Shown here piece by piece: positions 24,956 through 34,212 of a stretch of 39,338 nucleotides of DNA; the stretch's first letter is position 1, and each line of letters opens with the position of its first letter. Both the position numbers and the translations under genes were made by a program. The stretch is from CAYXVU01 sp964468725 (GTDB taxonomy: Bacteria > Acidobacteriota > Blastocatellia > UBA7656): the NCBI GenBank assembly GCA_964468725.1, contig CAYXVU010000027.1:1-39338 (forward strand), given 5' to 3'. Under the pieces are notes generated by a model. That model made no database searches. It was not told where the DNA came from and saw only the letters and a program-made list of their open reading frames with translations.

Positions 24956-27118
24956 TCAGTTCGATTTATCGAGCGTCCGGCGTTGCTGAACAGGCGGGAA
25001 ATATTGCTCAATCAGCGCATCAGGAGTGAACCATAACTCGTACACTTTAGGTCGAGCGCGCGCCGATGCCTCATCGAGGCGAATGAGAATCAGTTCGATA
25101 TTCTGGATGCCAAGTTTCAACAGGGCAGTGCGCGCAGTCTCTGCCCATGGTCGGTCGTTTTCGCGGAAGTAGCGCAACTGATTGGTCTGAAGTCGCACGT
25201 TTTCTACTTTTTCAATGCCGGGGACGATACAGTTGATGGCTTCCAGATGGTCTTCGACCTCTTTGGCTTTGGCGCGTTGGCGTTCATTTTGAATGTGAAG
25301 ATAGACACGCGGCGGCAATCTCGTTTCGTTCTGTTCGGCGACCGGATTGACCGGCACTTGCAGAGCTTTTTGGGCTGCCTTTGCGACCTCAATATCTTTG
25401 TCCGCCGCCGCATCAAGAATCAGCGGCTTGAGCGATTTTGGAATCACTCCTTGTTTGGATAGCTCTTCTAACCGACTGACGGCCTCTTTGCGGATTTTCG
25501 GATTGTCGCTCTCCAAATCGTCAATCGCTCTCACTAACGCTTCATACCGAGCAGCCTCTGCCAGCACATCGTCGTCCTTTTTCAGATCCTCATCCAGCTC
25601 CTTGATCTCCTGCGCCTTTTCTTCAACTTCTTGTGCCTTGGCTTCGAGAGCGACTTCCGCAGTTCTGGCTGCCATGTGCCGCCGAATGGCGATGGAGACG
25701 ACGAGCAGGACGGTGGCGAGCAAGATCGTCGCCACCGTTCGCGCCCAGAAGAGAATCCGTTTTTGCCGTGCGGCAGCGCGCTCTTTTTCATGCTGCACGG
25801 CAAGCTCCTGTTCGCGTTTGACCGTGTAGCGGGTGCGCCAGCCGAGAATCGCCGGAGCGAGCGCATCATGATAGACCTCGTATCCCGGTTTTTGAGCGTC
25901 GCCGACATAGAGGGTGAGCGGATTCAAAATGCGTTCGGTTCCGGCAGAGAGTTTCTCCAGCACCGGACTGATTCGCGCTTCCGGCAGTTTGGTATAGGCT
26001 GCAAGGGAGGAGACCGTGTGCGCGATCTTCGCGCCATCCGGGGTAACCAAGTAGTGAAAGAAGCTGGCCGCCGCATCTTGTTCGGTTGGAGGCAGCTTAT
26101 CCATCACGCTATCGAGGTGAGTTTCCGCAATCTGTTTGGCGCCGCCTAATGCCGTGAGCGTAGTCAGGCGAAGCGTGTGCGACTCCTTTGCCTTCTCGTG
26201 CTCCCAAATTCGCGTCATCACCAGTTGCAAATAAGGCGCAAGGATGTGAGCCCGTGACGGATCGCCGACCACGACGCCGCGCCCTGCGCTACCCAACTCG
26301 ATCTGTCCGGCGCAGATCTGTTCAAGCACGGCTTTCACCAATTCCGGTTCGATCTCATAGGGCGTTGCGTCGGTCGGCGTCAGCGCGTTGTAGGCGATGA
26401 GCGGTTGTTCAATGGCGCGACGCGCAGCCTCAAGCCCCATATGTTCGATTTGCAGTTGGTTGTCATAGAGGATAGGAATCGAAGACTTGAACTTATACAG
26501 TTTTGAGATGGAATCTTCGCGCATCGAGAGCAACACGCGCACCGGCAGTTCGGGGGTGTTGATGAGCTTGGGTAACTCTGAGGCAAAGGTGCCGTCACCC
26601 TCTTCGTGAGCGCGGTAGAGCAAATATTCTTCGAACTGGTCGAGGATGAGGAGAAACTCCAAGTTAAAGCGTTCGCGCCAAGCCGCGAAGAGCTTGCGCA
26701 GGTCGCACGAAGCGGGAACCGGCACGGCTTCGAGCGAGTCATCTTGAAAGGCTTGCTTGACCGCTTCGTGCAGACTCGTTGCCAGCCCGGTGATCGGATC
26801 GTTGATCGGAGAGTTGGCAAAGTTAGCCGTATCGGCAGCCCACGAACGATAATAGACGATGGCGAAGCTGGGCGTTCCATACTCTTCGCGTTCGCGGCTA
26901 GCCAGTTCGTTGAGGCTGTGAATCACCCCGGCGCGCAGCACGGAGCTTTTGCCAACGCCACTCGGCCCGTAGAGCAGGGTCAAACGCGCCGCGCGCAAGT
27001 TGGCGGTGATGCTTTCCTCTTCCGCTTCGCGCCCGAAGAAAAAGGGTGCGTCTTTTTCCGAAAACGGCGCGAGTCCAACATAGGGCGATAGCGGTTGTGT
27101 GACTTCCTTCATCGGCAT
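24956..27118 (-). CDS. nSTAND-type NTPase with membrane segment and C-terminal SPOR-like domain
   Basis: The protein has 720 residues. The first 60 residues carry the nSTAND1 signature: PYVGLAPFSEKDAPFFFGR, then the Walker A GPSGVGKSS (51-59). Walker B is LLILDQFEE (156-164), and a winged-helix-like end DALAPAILGWR lies near 418-428. A basic coiled coil leads into one membrane span (about 461-479), a second charged coiled coil (about 485-520), a HEAT-like helical block (about 520-585), and a C-terminal alpha/beta domain (603-680) with PGIEKVENV and QLRYF, like the SPOR-like domain often found with STAND and caspase proteins. STAND NTPases act as ligand-gated switches in immunity and cell death. 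It is 27 bases after the CHAT-SIR2 gene. The effector is probably in its partners. Confidence 0.85.
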   Translation of the reverse strand: MPMKEVTQPLSPYVGLAPFSEKDAPFFFGREAEEESITANLRAARLTLLYGPSGVGKSSVLRAGVIHSLNELASREREEYGTPSFAIVYYRSWAADTANFANSPINDPITGLATSLHEAVKQAFQDDSLEAVPVPASCDLRKLFAAWRERFNLEFLLILDQFEEYLLYRAHEEGDGTFASELPKLINTPELPVRVLLSMREDSISKLYKFKSSIPILYDNQLQIEHMGLEAARRAIEQPLIAYNALTPTDATPYEIEPELVKAVLEQICAGQIELGSAGRGVVVGDPSRAHILAPYLQLVMTRIWEHEKAKESHTLRLTTLTALGGAKQIAETHLDSVMDKLPPTEQDAAASFFHYLVTPDGAKIAHTVSSLAAYTKLPEARISPVLEKLSAGTERILNPLTLYVGDAQKPGYEVYHDALAPAILGWRTRYTVKREQELAVQHEKERAAARQKRILFWARTVATILLATVLLVVSIAIRRHMAARTAEVALEAKAQEVEEKAQEIKELDEDLKKDDDVLAEAARYEALVRAIDDLESDNPKIRKEAVSRLEELSKQGVIPKSLKPLILDAAADKDIEVAKAAQKALQVPVNPVAEQNETRLPPRVYLHIQNERQRAKAKEVEDHLEAINCIVPGIEKVENVRLQTNQLRYFRENDRPWAETARTALLKLGIQNIELILIRLDEASARARPKVYELWFTPDALIEQYFPPVQQRRTLDKSN

Positions 27119-27145
27119 GCCTAAGAGGAATAGCGGGCGCAGGCG

Positions 27146-29326
27146 TCAGGCTGTGCGCCCAATCCGCTCGATCCTTTCCTGTAAAGCGGCGGTGTAATCC
27201 TGCCAGTCGGCTTTTATCACTTCGATGCCGCAGACATCGGAAAACTGCACATCCGCGTCTTGCGGGTTCGGATGCACGAACCACGACGACTCACTCGGCA
27301 TCTGTGCATCCCAGATGCGATAGAGCAGAGCGCGCAGATTCCATGAACGCAGACTGTAGCCGAGAAATAAATGGCCGCTGCGTTTGAGCTTGCTCATCAG
27401 TTGCGCGGGCAACAGGCTGGTCAGGTCTTTGTGCGTCAGGTAATTCGAGTAATGGTCTTCGGTGATGGCGAATTTATGATCGAAAGTTACGGTATCGAGC
27501 GTGCCCGGCAATTTGATGATGACCGGCTGTTGGTCGGTGAAACCGCGATAATCGTTGGCGTTGTCAATAAAGACGCAATGGGCGATTTGCCCGTTCTCGA
27601 TCCGATAGTGCTGAAACTTGCCGCGCTGACTGCCTTCGGCAACGTAGGCGAGGACGTGGTAGGTCGGAAAACGCTTTTTGAATTCCGTCTCCAACAGATT
27701 ATCAACGCTTAAGGTGACGACGATGAAGCGGCGCAGCAGCGGGTCAGCCGCACGCAATGCGTTGCGCTCGGTCAGCACTTCGGGCATCCGCGCAATCAAG
27801 GCATGCAAAGGCGAGGGCTCAAACCCATTGCTGAAGAGTTCCGAGATGTCCTGATAGAGCGAGCCGACCCTGCCGCGTTTTTTGGCTGTGATATATTGCG
27901 CGACTTCTGCAAGATCAGGATTCGCACTACTGCCATATTGATATTTGTTGGCCAGATAGGCGGCCAACTCATCGCCGCTCGGCAGCCCTTGTTTTGGAAC
28001 CCATGGCTGGCCGGGTAATCTGCCATACAGATTCACGTCCAACCCCAAAAACGGTACGATCTGACCGGTGAGCAGCGCATTGATGACGGCTTGAAAGTGG
28101 TAGTCCAGATGATGGGGCACAAGGCTGGCGCGCGGACTCGGCTCGCTGATCGGCAGCGTGTCGGCAACCGTATTGAGAGTAAAGATATTGCCGTCTTCCG
28201 AGCGCATGTACAAAACCGGCGTCGCCCATTCGATTTCGTTGCCGCTTTGGTACATGCCCATACGCGCTTGTGAAAGCGCCGCGTCTACGGGGTAGCTGGC
28301 CGCCAACGCACTGTAAAAACGGTTGGCGAATTTGATAGCCGCCGCATCGGTGATTTTGAACTGCATGGCGATAACTGCCGGAATGCGGGCGTGAAATAAG
28401 AAGCTTTGTGCCGTGCCGCTGTAGGAATTGCTATCCGAAGTGCGCGCCCCTTCACAAGCGTTGATGACGGCCAATCGCAGGGTTGTATGATCGTGCAACA
28501 ACTCAGCCAAATTCTGCCCGCTCACCGGATTCGGGCTGCCATCGTCGTGTTCAAGCAGCAAGCGGCCTTCGTTTTTCTGCCGGTGGAAATCGCCGTGACC
28601 GATGAAGTGAAAGACATGATACGGGCGATTCTCCAATCGCCGCATCAAGCGATCCTGCAATGCGTCAACGGTTGCGCGCTCCAACCGCTCTAGCTCGACC
28701 AACCCCTGCGCGGTCAACTCTTTCAGCGCCTCTTGCAAGCTCTGCCATTCGCGTTCGACATCAAGCGAAGCCGCACCCTTGGGACCGGCGATCATTACCA
28801 ACACCCGTAACGGCGCGGCGACTGTGAGCGCTTCAATCGGATCGCCTTGTTCGAGATAGCGCACGACCGGCGATTCGACAAAGCGCGCATAGAAGTGATT
28901 GAGCTTGGCATTGTGCAGATACTCCCAAGGCAAGACGGCGAGTTCGGGAACCTGCGTCAGATTGAGCCGGATGCGCAATCGCGCCTTGTTCATACGCGCC
29001 TGTTCGAGGCTCGATTTGAACGCAATATAGATGTCAGGTTTGAAGACCATATCGAAGAGGCAGCCGCCAAAACGTTTTGCGTCTTCAAACGGCGGCGCGA
29101 GGTCTTCGAGTAAGCGACTGTCCTCATCTACAACCAGATCACGAATCGGAACGGGCGCGCGGCGCACCAGGTCAGCAAGCGGGTTTTCAGCGAGTTGTAA
29201 CTCGGCAAGCGAGAAGGTTGCGCGGGCATCGCCGCCGCCCGAACCGAGCGTCTTGACCGCGTAACTTTGCTCTCCCGACTGCCGCTCAATCAGGATGTTG
29301 AAATTTTTGTAGATGATCTTTGACAA
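27146..29326 (-). CDS. CHAT-domain protease fused to a degenerate SIR2-like domain
   Basis: The protein has 726 residues. The N-terminal 90 or so residues form a small beta-rich region. A CHAT caspase-like protease spans about 165-385 with His244 (HFIGHGDF) and Cys291 (INACEGA), the expected catalytic dyad. After a linker, about 410-725 follow the SIR2_2/SIR2-like plan: VPFLGLDVN (about 424-432), GLPSGDELA, FIVVTLSVDNLLE (534-546), VIIKLPGTLD (602-611) and LFLGYSLRSWNLR (653-665). In active SIR2-type NADases the TNxD Asn and the KLHG His are catalytic; here they read Ser540 and Pro607, and the GAG of the dinucleotide loop is altered. The SIR2 part is therefore probably a ligand-binding or structural module rather than an NADase. 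It lies between the caspase-lipase and nSTAND genes. Confidence 0.85.
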   Translation of the reverse strand: MSKIIYKNFNILIERQSGEQSYAVKTLGSGGGDARATFSLAELQLAENPLADLVRRAPVPIRDLVVDEDSRLLEDLAPPFEDAKRFGGCLFDMVFKPDIYIAFKSSLEQARMNKARLRIRLNLTQVPELAVLPWEYLHNAKLNHFYARFVESPVVRYLEQGDPIEALTVAAPLRVLVMIAGPKGAASLDVEREWQSLQEALKELTAQGLVELERLERATVDALQDRLMRRLENRPYHVFHFIGHGDFHRQKNEGRLLLEHDDGSPNPVSGQNLAELLHDHTTLRLAVINACEGARTSDSNSYSGTAQSFLFHARIPAVIAMQFKITDAAAIKFANRFYSALAASYPVDAALSQARMGMYQSGNEIEWATPVLYMRSEDGNIFTLNTVADTLPISEPSPRASLVPHHLDYHFQAVINALLTGQIVPFLGLDVNLYGRLPGQPWVPKQGLPSGDELAAYLANKYQYGSSANPDLAEVAQYITAKKRGRVGSLYQDISELFSNGFEPSPLHALIARMPEVLTERNALRAADPLLRRFIVVTLSVDNLLETEFKKRFPTYHVLAYVAEGSQRGKFQHYRIENGQIAHCVFIDNANDYRGFTDQQPVIIKLPGTLDTVTFDHKFAITEDHYSNYLTHKDLTSLLPAQLMSKLKRSGHLFLGYSLRSWNLRALLYRIWDAQMPSESSWFVHPNPQDADVQFSDVCGIEVIKADWQDYTAALQERIERIGRTA

Positions 29327-29444
29327 CGGTTTTCCTCAAAATTTCGGTTGCCTGATTGACCGCATCTGATGCAGCCCTGTTCGTCACGTGCGGAGCCTGC
29401 GGACGGTCGCAAACCCCCTCAGCCGACCATCTGGCAAGCAGCGA

Positions 29445-32400
29445 CTAGACCGGATTGAGCGCCTCATACAAAGCCCGGATGCCCGCTTCGGTCGAAAAAT
29501 ACGAGATATGGTCGCAAGCGACTTCGTGCGGCGGATTGGCTTTTGCCCAACCGCCGGGAACGCTTTTAATGCTCACGACGCTGACAGCTATATCATTTGG
29601 GTGGCCGAAGAAGACGGCATACTCGGTCGATTTATGCAGCACCCTTTGCAGATTCAGCTTGCCAAGCAAGCGTTCGAAGAGACTAGGCTTGTCGGCGCTC
29701 GGTCTTTCCAATGCCGCTGGGATGATCGAAGTGTTGCCCGCCAGAATCGTATAGGTGATCTGCGGGTCGGCGCTATCGGCCAATCGGTTTAAGATGGGCG
29801 AGCCGGGATGCATCTGATCGAGCGTTTGATCTACCATCTCCAGCGCTTTGAGCAACCCGCCGAGAACCTTCACAGGCCAAGCGACAACGGCCATGCCGTT
29901 GAGCAGAAAACCGGCGGCGGTCGTCGCCCAATCCTCTACGGTTGACCAGGGCGAACCGGCGTTGGGCGTGCCGAGCATTACCAGATGCTCGACCATCTGG
30001 TTGCCACCTTCGTGTTCGATGAACCACCGCGAAACCAGGCCGCCCATCGAGTGTGCCGCAATATGAAGGGTCTTTGTGTGTCCAGCGCCGAGGCCGACAT
30101 ATTCGAGGCGCTCTTTGAGCTTGCGCGCCGTCTCTTCAATCGGCGTGTTGATGTTTTCGTAATCGAAGGTTAAGACCAAATCGTAGCAGCCCGACAAGGG
30201 CTTCAGGTCATCAGCGATCTTCAGATACTGCGGCCACGCGCTGATGGCCATGCCGCGCGTATCGCCGATGATGCCGTGAATGAAGAGCAGAACGCGATTG
30301 GCCGATTGCACGCGCGCTTTCACCTCATCGAGATTCTGCGTGTATTGGACGCCGCCGTAGGTGTCGCTTTCGGCGACTGCGAGAATCGGATATTCGTAGC
30401 CCAGTCCGAGCTTCTCCGAGATGACTTTCTGGAAGAAGATGCGAATCGAGCCCGATAGACTGCGCGCATTGACGACGGGTTCGGGCAGGCGCTCAACTTT
30501 AATCTCCACGCCGTCTGCTTTGCGCTCCGCGTGGCCGAGCGGCAAGAAGAACTCGCCGTCATAGGCGACCGGCAGAATGTGTTCATTGGCGCTAAGCGGC
30601 GCGGTGACGCGCAAGGTGAGCGGGTCATCGGGCGTCACGCTGGCGACGGTCTCGGCATCCACATCGGTCAATTCCAACACGCTCAATCCGGCATCGGCGC
30701 TGCGGCTGATGGTGAATTGAAAGGGCTGCACGCTGTTTGGGTCGTCGCGCAAAATAGCAGGCAGTTGCGGCAGCGTGGCATCGCGGCTGGCCTGCGGAAT
30801 GTTTGTCAATCGCGCTTGCGCTTTGAGTTTCGCGTGGCCGACGAGAGTGACTTGCCCGACCAGCGTTGCCGTTTGCGAAGTCGGCACGCTATCGAGCGGG
30901 CGCACGGTGGTGAAGACGACTTCGCTGGTGTACCAATCGGCCAGCGAATCCGCTTCTTCGGGACTGGCGTCGAGGTCGCGGGTTTGCACGCGCTTCATCA
31001 GGCGTTGCAGGGTGTTCATTGCGGCGGCGCTGCGGGTGGCCAGTCCGCGCGATTTTTCAAAGGTAATGTCGAGCTGTTTCTGTTCAAGCAACGTCGCATC
31101 GCCCTCTTCAGTGCTGACGATGAGCTTCAACCAGTCTTTGAATTCGGTCACGCCTTGCTTCCAGAATTCATCGCGTAAGGTGAGCGTGATGGCTTGCCCT
31201 TTATTCGCCCACAATTCGCCGGTCGCGTTTTCGTCTTTCGGCGGCAGCCAAGTTCCGCCATTGGGTAAAAGGGCGGAAGAGACTTTGAAAGCTTCGGTCA
31301 AATCCAACAGCATGCAGAAGAGTTTTTGATCGGTCGTGTTGGTCAGCTTGATCTTGATTTTGGGCGCTTCCCATTTGTTGTTACGGCGCTCATAAGTGAA
31401 GCGTAACTCCGCGCCTTGTTCGGCGATGTCCATAGGTGTCTCGATCTCTGCGCCGGTTGCCGGGTCTTTTTCGAGGCGAAAGATTTCCAATTGCACGGCA
31501 TCACGCGACAAGCGACGCGGTGCGCCGTCGGTTTCGAGTATGCGCAGCCAACGGGCGATGTGTTCCAGCCGCTCAACCGCTAACCGAGCGCTCTCCGGCG
31601 TGACAGTTGGCAGATCAATGGCAAGCGGGCGATCATCCGATGCGCGGAGGATGCGAAAGCCATCATCGTTGGCAATCAGGCGATATGCCGTCGCCTCTTC
31701 CGTTGCGCGCACCAGTAGAGAGGGCTTGCCGCCTTCGCCCGCTTTGCTCAACGCCTCGTGAATGAGACGCACTCCTTCGGCGTTGCCGCTCACCTGTACG
31801 GCAAGCGGAGCCAGCGGTGTGGCGGTGACGATGGCCTTGTAGGTGAGGCGTTGATCGGGCGGTTGATGGTCGCTCAGGGTGAGCGCAACTTGGCTGCGCG
31901 TTGGCAACACGGCGGTGACGCGCGCAGCGCCGATGCTGCTGCTAAGATCGGCGATCTGTGCCGCATTGACTTCGATAGGGAAGAGCGCGAGTTGGGTCGT
32001 TTCATCACCTTCAATGGGGGCGATGCCGTGTGCCGCACCGCCATCCATCATCCAGCCGTTATCTTTATCAAAACTGATGGTGAAGTAGGTCGGATGATCT
32101 TGAATCGCGCCGCCGAGAAATGGGCGATCCATATCTTCGAGGTGCGTCGCTTCGATGACCGGCGTTTGCAAAGCGGCTTTGGTTTTGACCAGCGCATTGA
32201 CGCGCTTGAAGATGTCGCGGTAAGTCAGGCAGGTATTCATACTGCGCAGAGTTTCGCCCAAGCAATAAGAGAAGACGCCGCGCGATTCGCCGCTTTCGGC
32301 TGTCTCTTTGGCCTCTTCATCGTCGAGACAAGCGGCCAGCAACAGGTGTCGGCCTTGCGGCAGGGTGAGCCATCGCGTTTTGGTATCGGTGGCCAAATCT

Positions 32401-32957
32401 TTGGTCGCTTGCGCATCGTCCGGGGTGATTTCGATATGGTATTTTGTGCGTTCTCGGTAATCGGTTCCCAACCGTCGCACGCCTTCACTGAGGTTGCGCG
32501 TGCCCGAACCGGAATGGCAGGCATCCAAAATGACGATGACGTGAGGATTCTTTTTGGCGACTTCGGAGATCAGTTTCGAAATCTCTTTGTCGGCGAGATC
32601 GAAGTTACCGGCTTGGCGGCTGTCATAACAGACTAGGGTTTCATCGAGGCCGTCGGGTTCAAGGTGGAGAAACTGTTTATGGGTGCGCGCTTGCGACCCG
32701 TGCCCGCTGTAATAAAACAACGCGACATCATCTTTACCCGCTTGGCACAGGTGCTCACGAAAACCGGCGATGAGGGCGGCAGTTGTCGCCTCATGATTTT
32801 CGAGAGTCTTCACCTTGAGCTGATACTGATCGCCGAAGATACGACTCTCCAGAATCGTGCGAATCGTCTTGATATCGTTGACACAGCCCCGTAGCGAGGG
32901 CACAGGGGAGGGGTAATCATCAATTCCGACGAGCAGAGCATAAACCGTACGACTCAT
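29445..32957 (-). CDS. Caspase (metacaspase-type) fused to a lipase-like alpha/beta hydrolase
   Basis: The protein is 1170 residues from the ATG at 32957, which has a perfect AGGAGG; an upstream in-frame start at 33050 is not supported. Residues 1 to about 270 form a caspase domain with His86 (YYSGHGSQ) and Cys147 (LDACHSGS). A beta-sandwich like DUF4384, common beside bacterial caspases, lies at about 515-625 (IKLTNTTDQKLFCMLLDL). About 630-885 is further beta-rich sequence I cannot assign. From about 885 a lipase/PGAP1-like hydrolase follows: FIHGIIGD, nucleophile Ser970 in AHSMGG, Asp near 1122 (HPNDIAVS) and His near 1150 (CDHISYF). Both enzyme centres look intact. It is probably the effector of the cassette, cleaving protein and lipid targets. 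No signal peptide is visible. Confidence 0.87.
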   Translation of the reverse strand: MSRTVYALLVGIDDYPSPVPSLRGCVNDIKTIRTILESRIFGDQYQLKVKTLENHEATTAALIAGFREHLCQAGKDDVALFYYSGHGSQARTHKQFLHLEPDGLDETLVCYDSRQAGNFDLADKEISKLISEVAKKNPHVIVILDACHSGSGTRNLSEGVRRLGTDYRERTKYHIEITPDDAQATKDLATDTKTRWLTLPQGRHLLLAACLDDEEAKETAESGESRGVFSYCLGETLRSMNTCLTYRDIFKRVNALVKTKAALQTPVIEATHLEDMDRPFLGGAIQDHPTYFTISFDKDNGWMMDGGAAHGIAPIEGDETTQLALFPIEVNAAQIADLSSSIGAARVTAVLPTRSQVALTLSDHQPPDQRLTYKAIVTATPLAPLAVQVSGNAEGVRLIHEALSKAGEGGKPSLLVRATEEATAYRLIANDDGFRILRASDDRPLAIDLPTVTPESARLAVERLEHIARWLRILETDGAPRRLSRDAVQLEIFRLEKDPATGAEIETPMDIAEQGAELRFTYERRNNKWEAPKIKIKLTNTTDQKLFCMLLDLTEAFKVSSALLPNGGTWLPPKDENATGELWANKGQAITLTLRDEFWKQGVTEFKDWLKLIVSTEEGDATLLEQKQLDITFEKSRGLATRSAAAMNTLQRLMKRVQTRDLDASPEEADSLADWYTSEVVFTTVRPLDSVPTSQTATLVGQVTLVGHAKLKAQARLTNIPQASRDATLPQLPAILRDDPNSVQPFQFTISRSADAGLSVLELTDVDAETVASVTPDDPLTLRVTAPLSANEHILPVAYDGEFFLPLGHAERKADGVEIKVERLPEPVVNARSLSGSIRIFFQKVISEKLGLGYEYPILAVAESDTYGGVQYTQNLDEVKARVQSANRVLLFIHGIIGDTRGMAISAWPQYLKIADDLKPLSGCYDLVLTFDYENINTPIEETARKLKERLEYVGLGAGHTKTLHIAAHSMGGLVSRWFIEHEGGNQMVEHLVMLGTPNAGSPWSTVEDWATTAAGFLLNGMAVVAWPVKVLGGLLKALEMVDQTLDQMHPGSPILNRLADSADPQITYTILAGNTSIIPAALERPSADKPSLFERLLGKLNLQRVLHKSTEYAVFFGHPNDIAVSVVSIKSVPGGWAKANPPHEVACDHISYFSTEAGIRALYEALNPV

Positions 32958-33165
32958 AAGGTATCCTCCTAGTTGGCGAGTAAGTGATGAAGTGATACCG
33001 GCAATCGAAAAGACAAACCCGATTGCTGACGAATGTGGCGAGCTTCGCAACGGAAACCGCGCTCAATCAGAATAGACGAAATGTGGACGGCTGGTTTTGC
33101 AGAAGCGGAAAAATAATTCATTCGCCTCGAACCATCCGAAATGCACTGGCACGCATAAGGGCTGC

Positions 33166-33194
33166 TTGACCGCGATTCATACGGCTCTTAGAAT
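33166..33194 (+). promoter_or_regulatory. Strong candidate sigma-70 promoter for the HEAT-repeat gene
   Basis: TTGACC (33166-33171), a 17-bp spacer and TAGAAT (33189-33194) match the sigma-70 consensus at five of six positions in each box with ideal spacing. Start of transcription would be near 33201, about 70 bases before the HEAT gene. The promoter lies in the 312-base divergent gap (32958-33269) between the caspase-lipase gene and this gene. I could not identify an equally good minus-strand promoter for the cassette, and nothing else stands out in the gap. Confidence 0.5.
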
Positions 33195-33269
33195 CGGGCT
33201 GAGCTTTGATCGGCAATCATCCCTGTGCCGTTTGAAGCCGCGATATTATAGCAGGAGAACGAACAAATT

Positions 33270-34160
33270 TTGATTGAGAAGCAGACGATTTCCGACGACG
33301 AACCTTCGACCTCGCCATCCGCTGCGACACCGCAACCACTCGCTCGCAAATACCCTTGGGGGTTGCTCGCCGTCGCCGTCATCTTTGTACTGGCGGCTTT
33401 CGCTTCATGGTACGGAACTTGGTTTGGCCGTTCGCTGTCCGATGACAAGTTGCGTGAGTACCTGAGCGCATCGGCGCGACCGCGTGACACGCAACACGCG
33501 CTGTCACAAATTTCGAATAAGATCATCGCCAATGACCCGGCAGCCAAACAATGGTATCCGTCTCTCATTACCGCAGCCGATAACCCTGCGCCCGAAGTGC
33601 GGCTCACCGCTGCTTGGGTGATGGGGCAGGACAACACCCATGCAGATTTTCACCCGGCGCTGCTTCGCTTGCTGGAAGATCAAGACCCCAGCGTCCGCCA
33701 TAATGCGGCATTGTCATTGATTCGCTTCGGCGACGCGGCGGGGAGGCCGGAACTGCTTCGCATGTTGCAGCCGACGACGCTAAGCGCCCCGGAGAGCGGC
33801 GCCATTGAATTCTTTGTGAAAGAAGAGGGCACGGCAATCGGCAAGCACGCGCCTCTGGTGCGCATCACGAAGGACAACGGGCAAGCCGTCGAGTTGCGCG
33901 CTACAGAAGATTGCCGCATCGAAACCTTTCTGGTTTTGGATGGCGCGCGGGTTGAGGCCAGTGCCGAAGTCTTGCGACTTTCACCTTCGGTAGAGCAGGT
34001 TTGGGAAGGCTTGCGCGGGCTGTATCTGATCGGTCAATCGGAAGACCTCGCTGCCATCGAACGCTTCACGCAATCGTCACCCGGAGTGCCGGATCGCGTG
34101 CGCCAACAAGCGCTTTCCACCCTTGCAGCTATCCGCGCCCGCGCCGAAAACCGCCGCTGA
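33270..34160 (+). CDS. Single-span membrane protein: HEAT repeats around a lipoyl-like barrel
   Basis: The protein is 296 residues from a TTG at 33270 (AGGAG lies 12 bases upstream, a little far; no ATG is available). A proline-rich N-terminus precedes one membrane span (about 29-50). Two blocks of HEAT-like helices (about 68-160 and 233-292, with PEVRLTAAWVMGQ and PSVRHNAALSLI) flank a segment (about 168-232) that looks like a biotinyl/lipoyl or HlyD-type barrel-sandwich: SGAIEFFVKEEGTAIGKHAPL. No modifiable Lys motif is seen. The extracytoplasmic domain could be a scaffold or adaptor. Function unknown. It is divergent from the caspase cassette. Confidence 0.8.
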   Translation: MIEKQTISDDEPSTSPSAATPQPLARKYPWGLLAVAVIFVLAAFASWYGTWFGRSLSDDKLREYLSASARPRDTQHALSQISNKIIANDPAAKQWYPSLITAADNPAPEVRLTAAWVMGQDNTHADFHPALLRLLEDQDPSVRHNAALSLIRFGDAAGRPELLRMLQPTTLSAPESGAIEFFVKEEGTAIGKHAPLVRITKDNGQAVELRATEDCRIETFLVLDGARVEASAEVLRLSPSVEQVWEGLRGLYLIGQSEDLAAIERFTQSSPGVPDRVRQQALSTLAAIRARAENRR

Positions 34161-34212
34161 CGGGATCAGCAACGGCGCAACCGCTCCCCTTACGACCCCC
34201 GATAAAAGAGGA

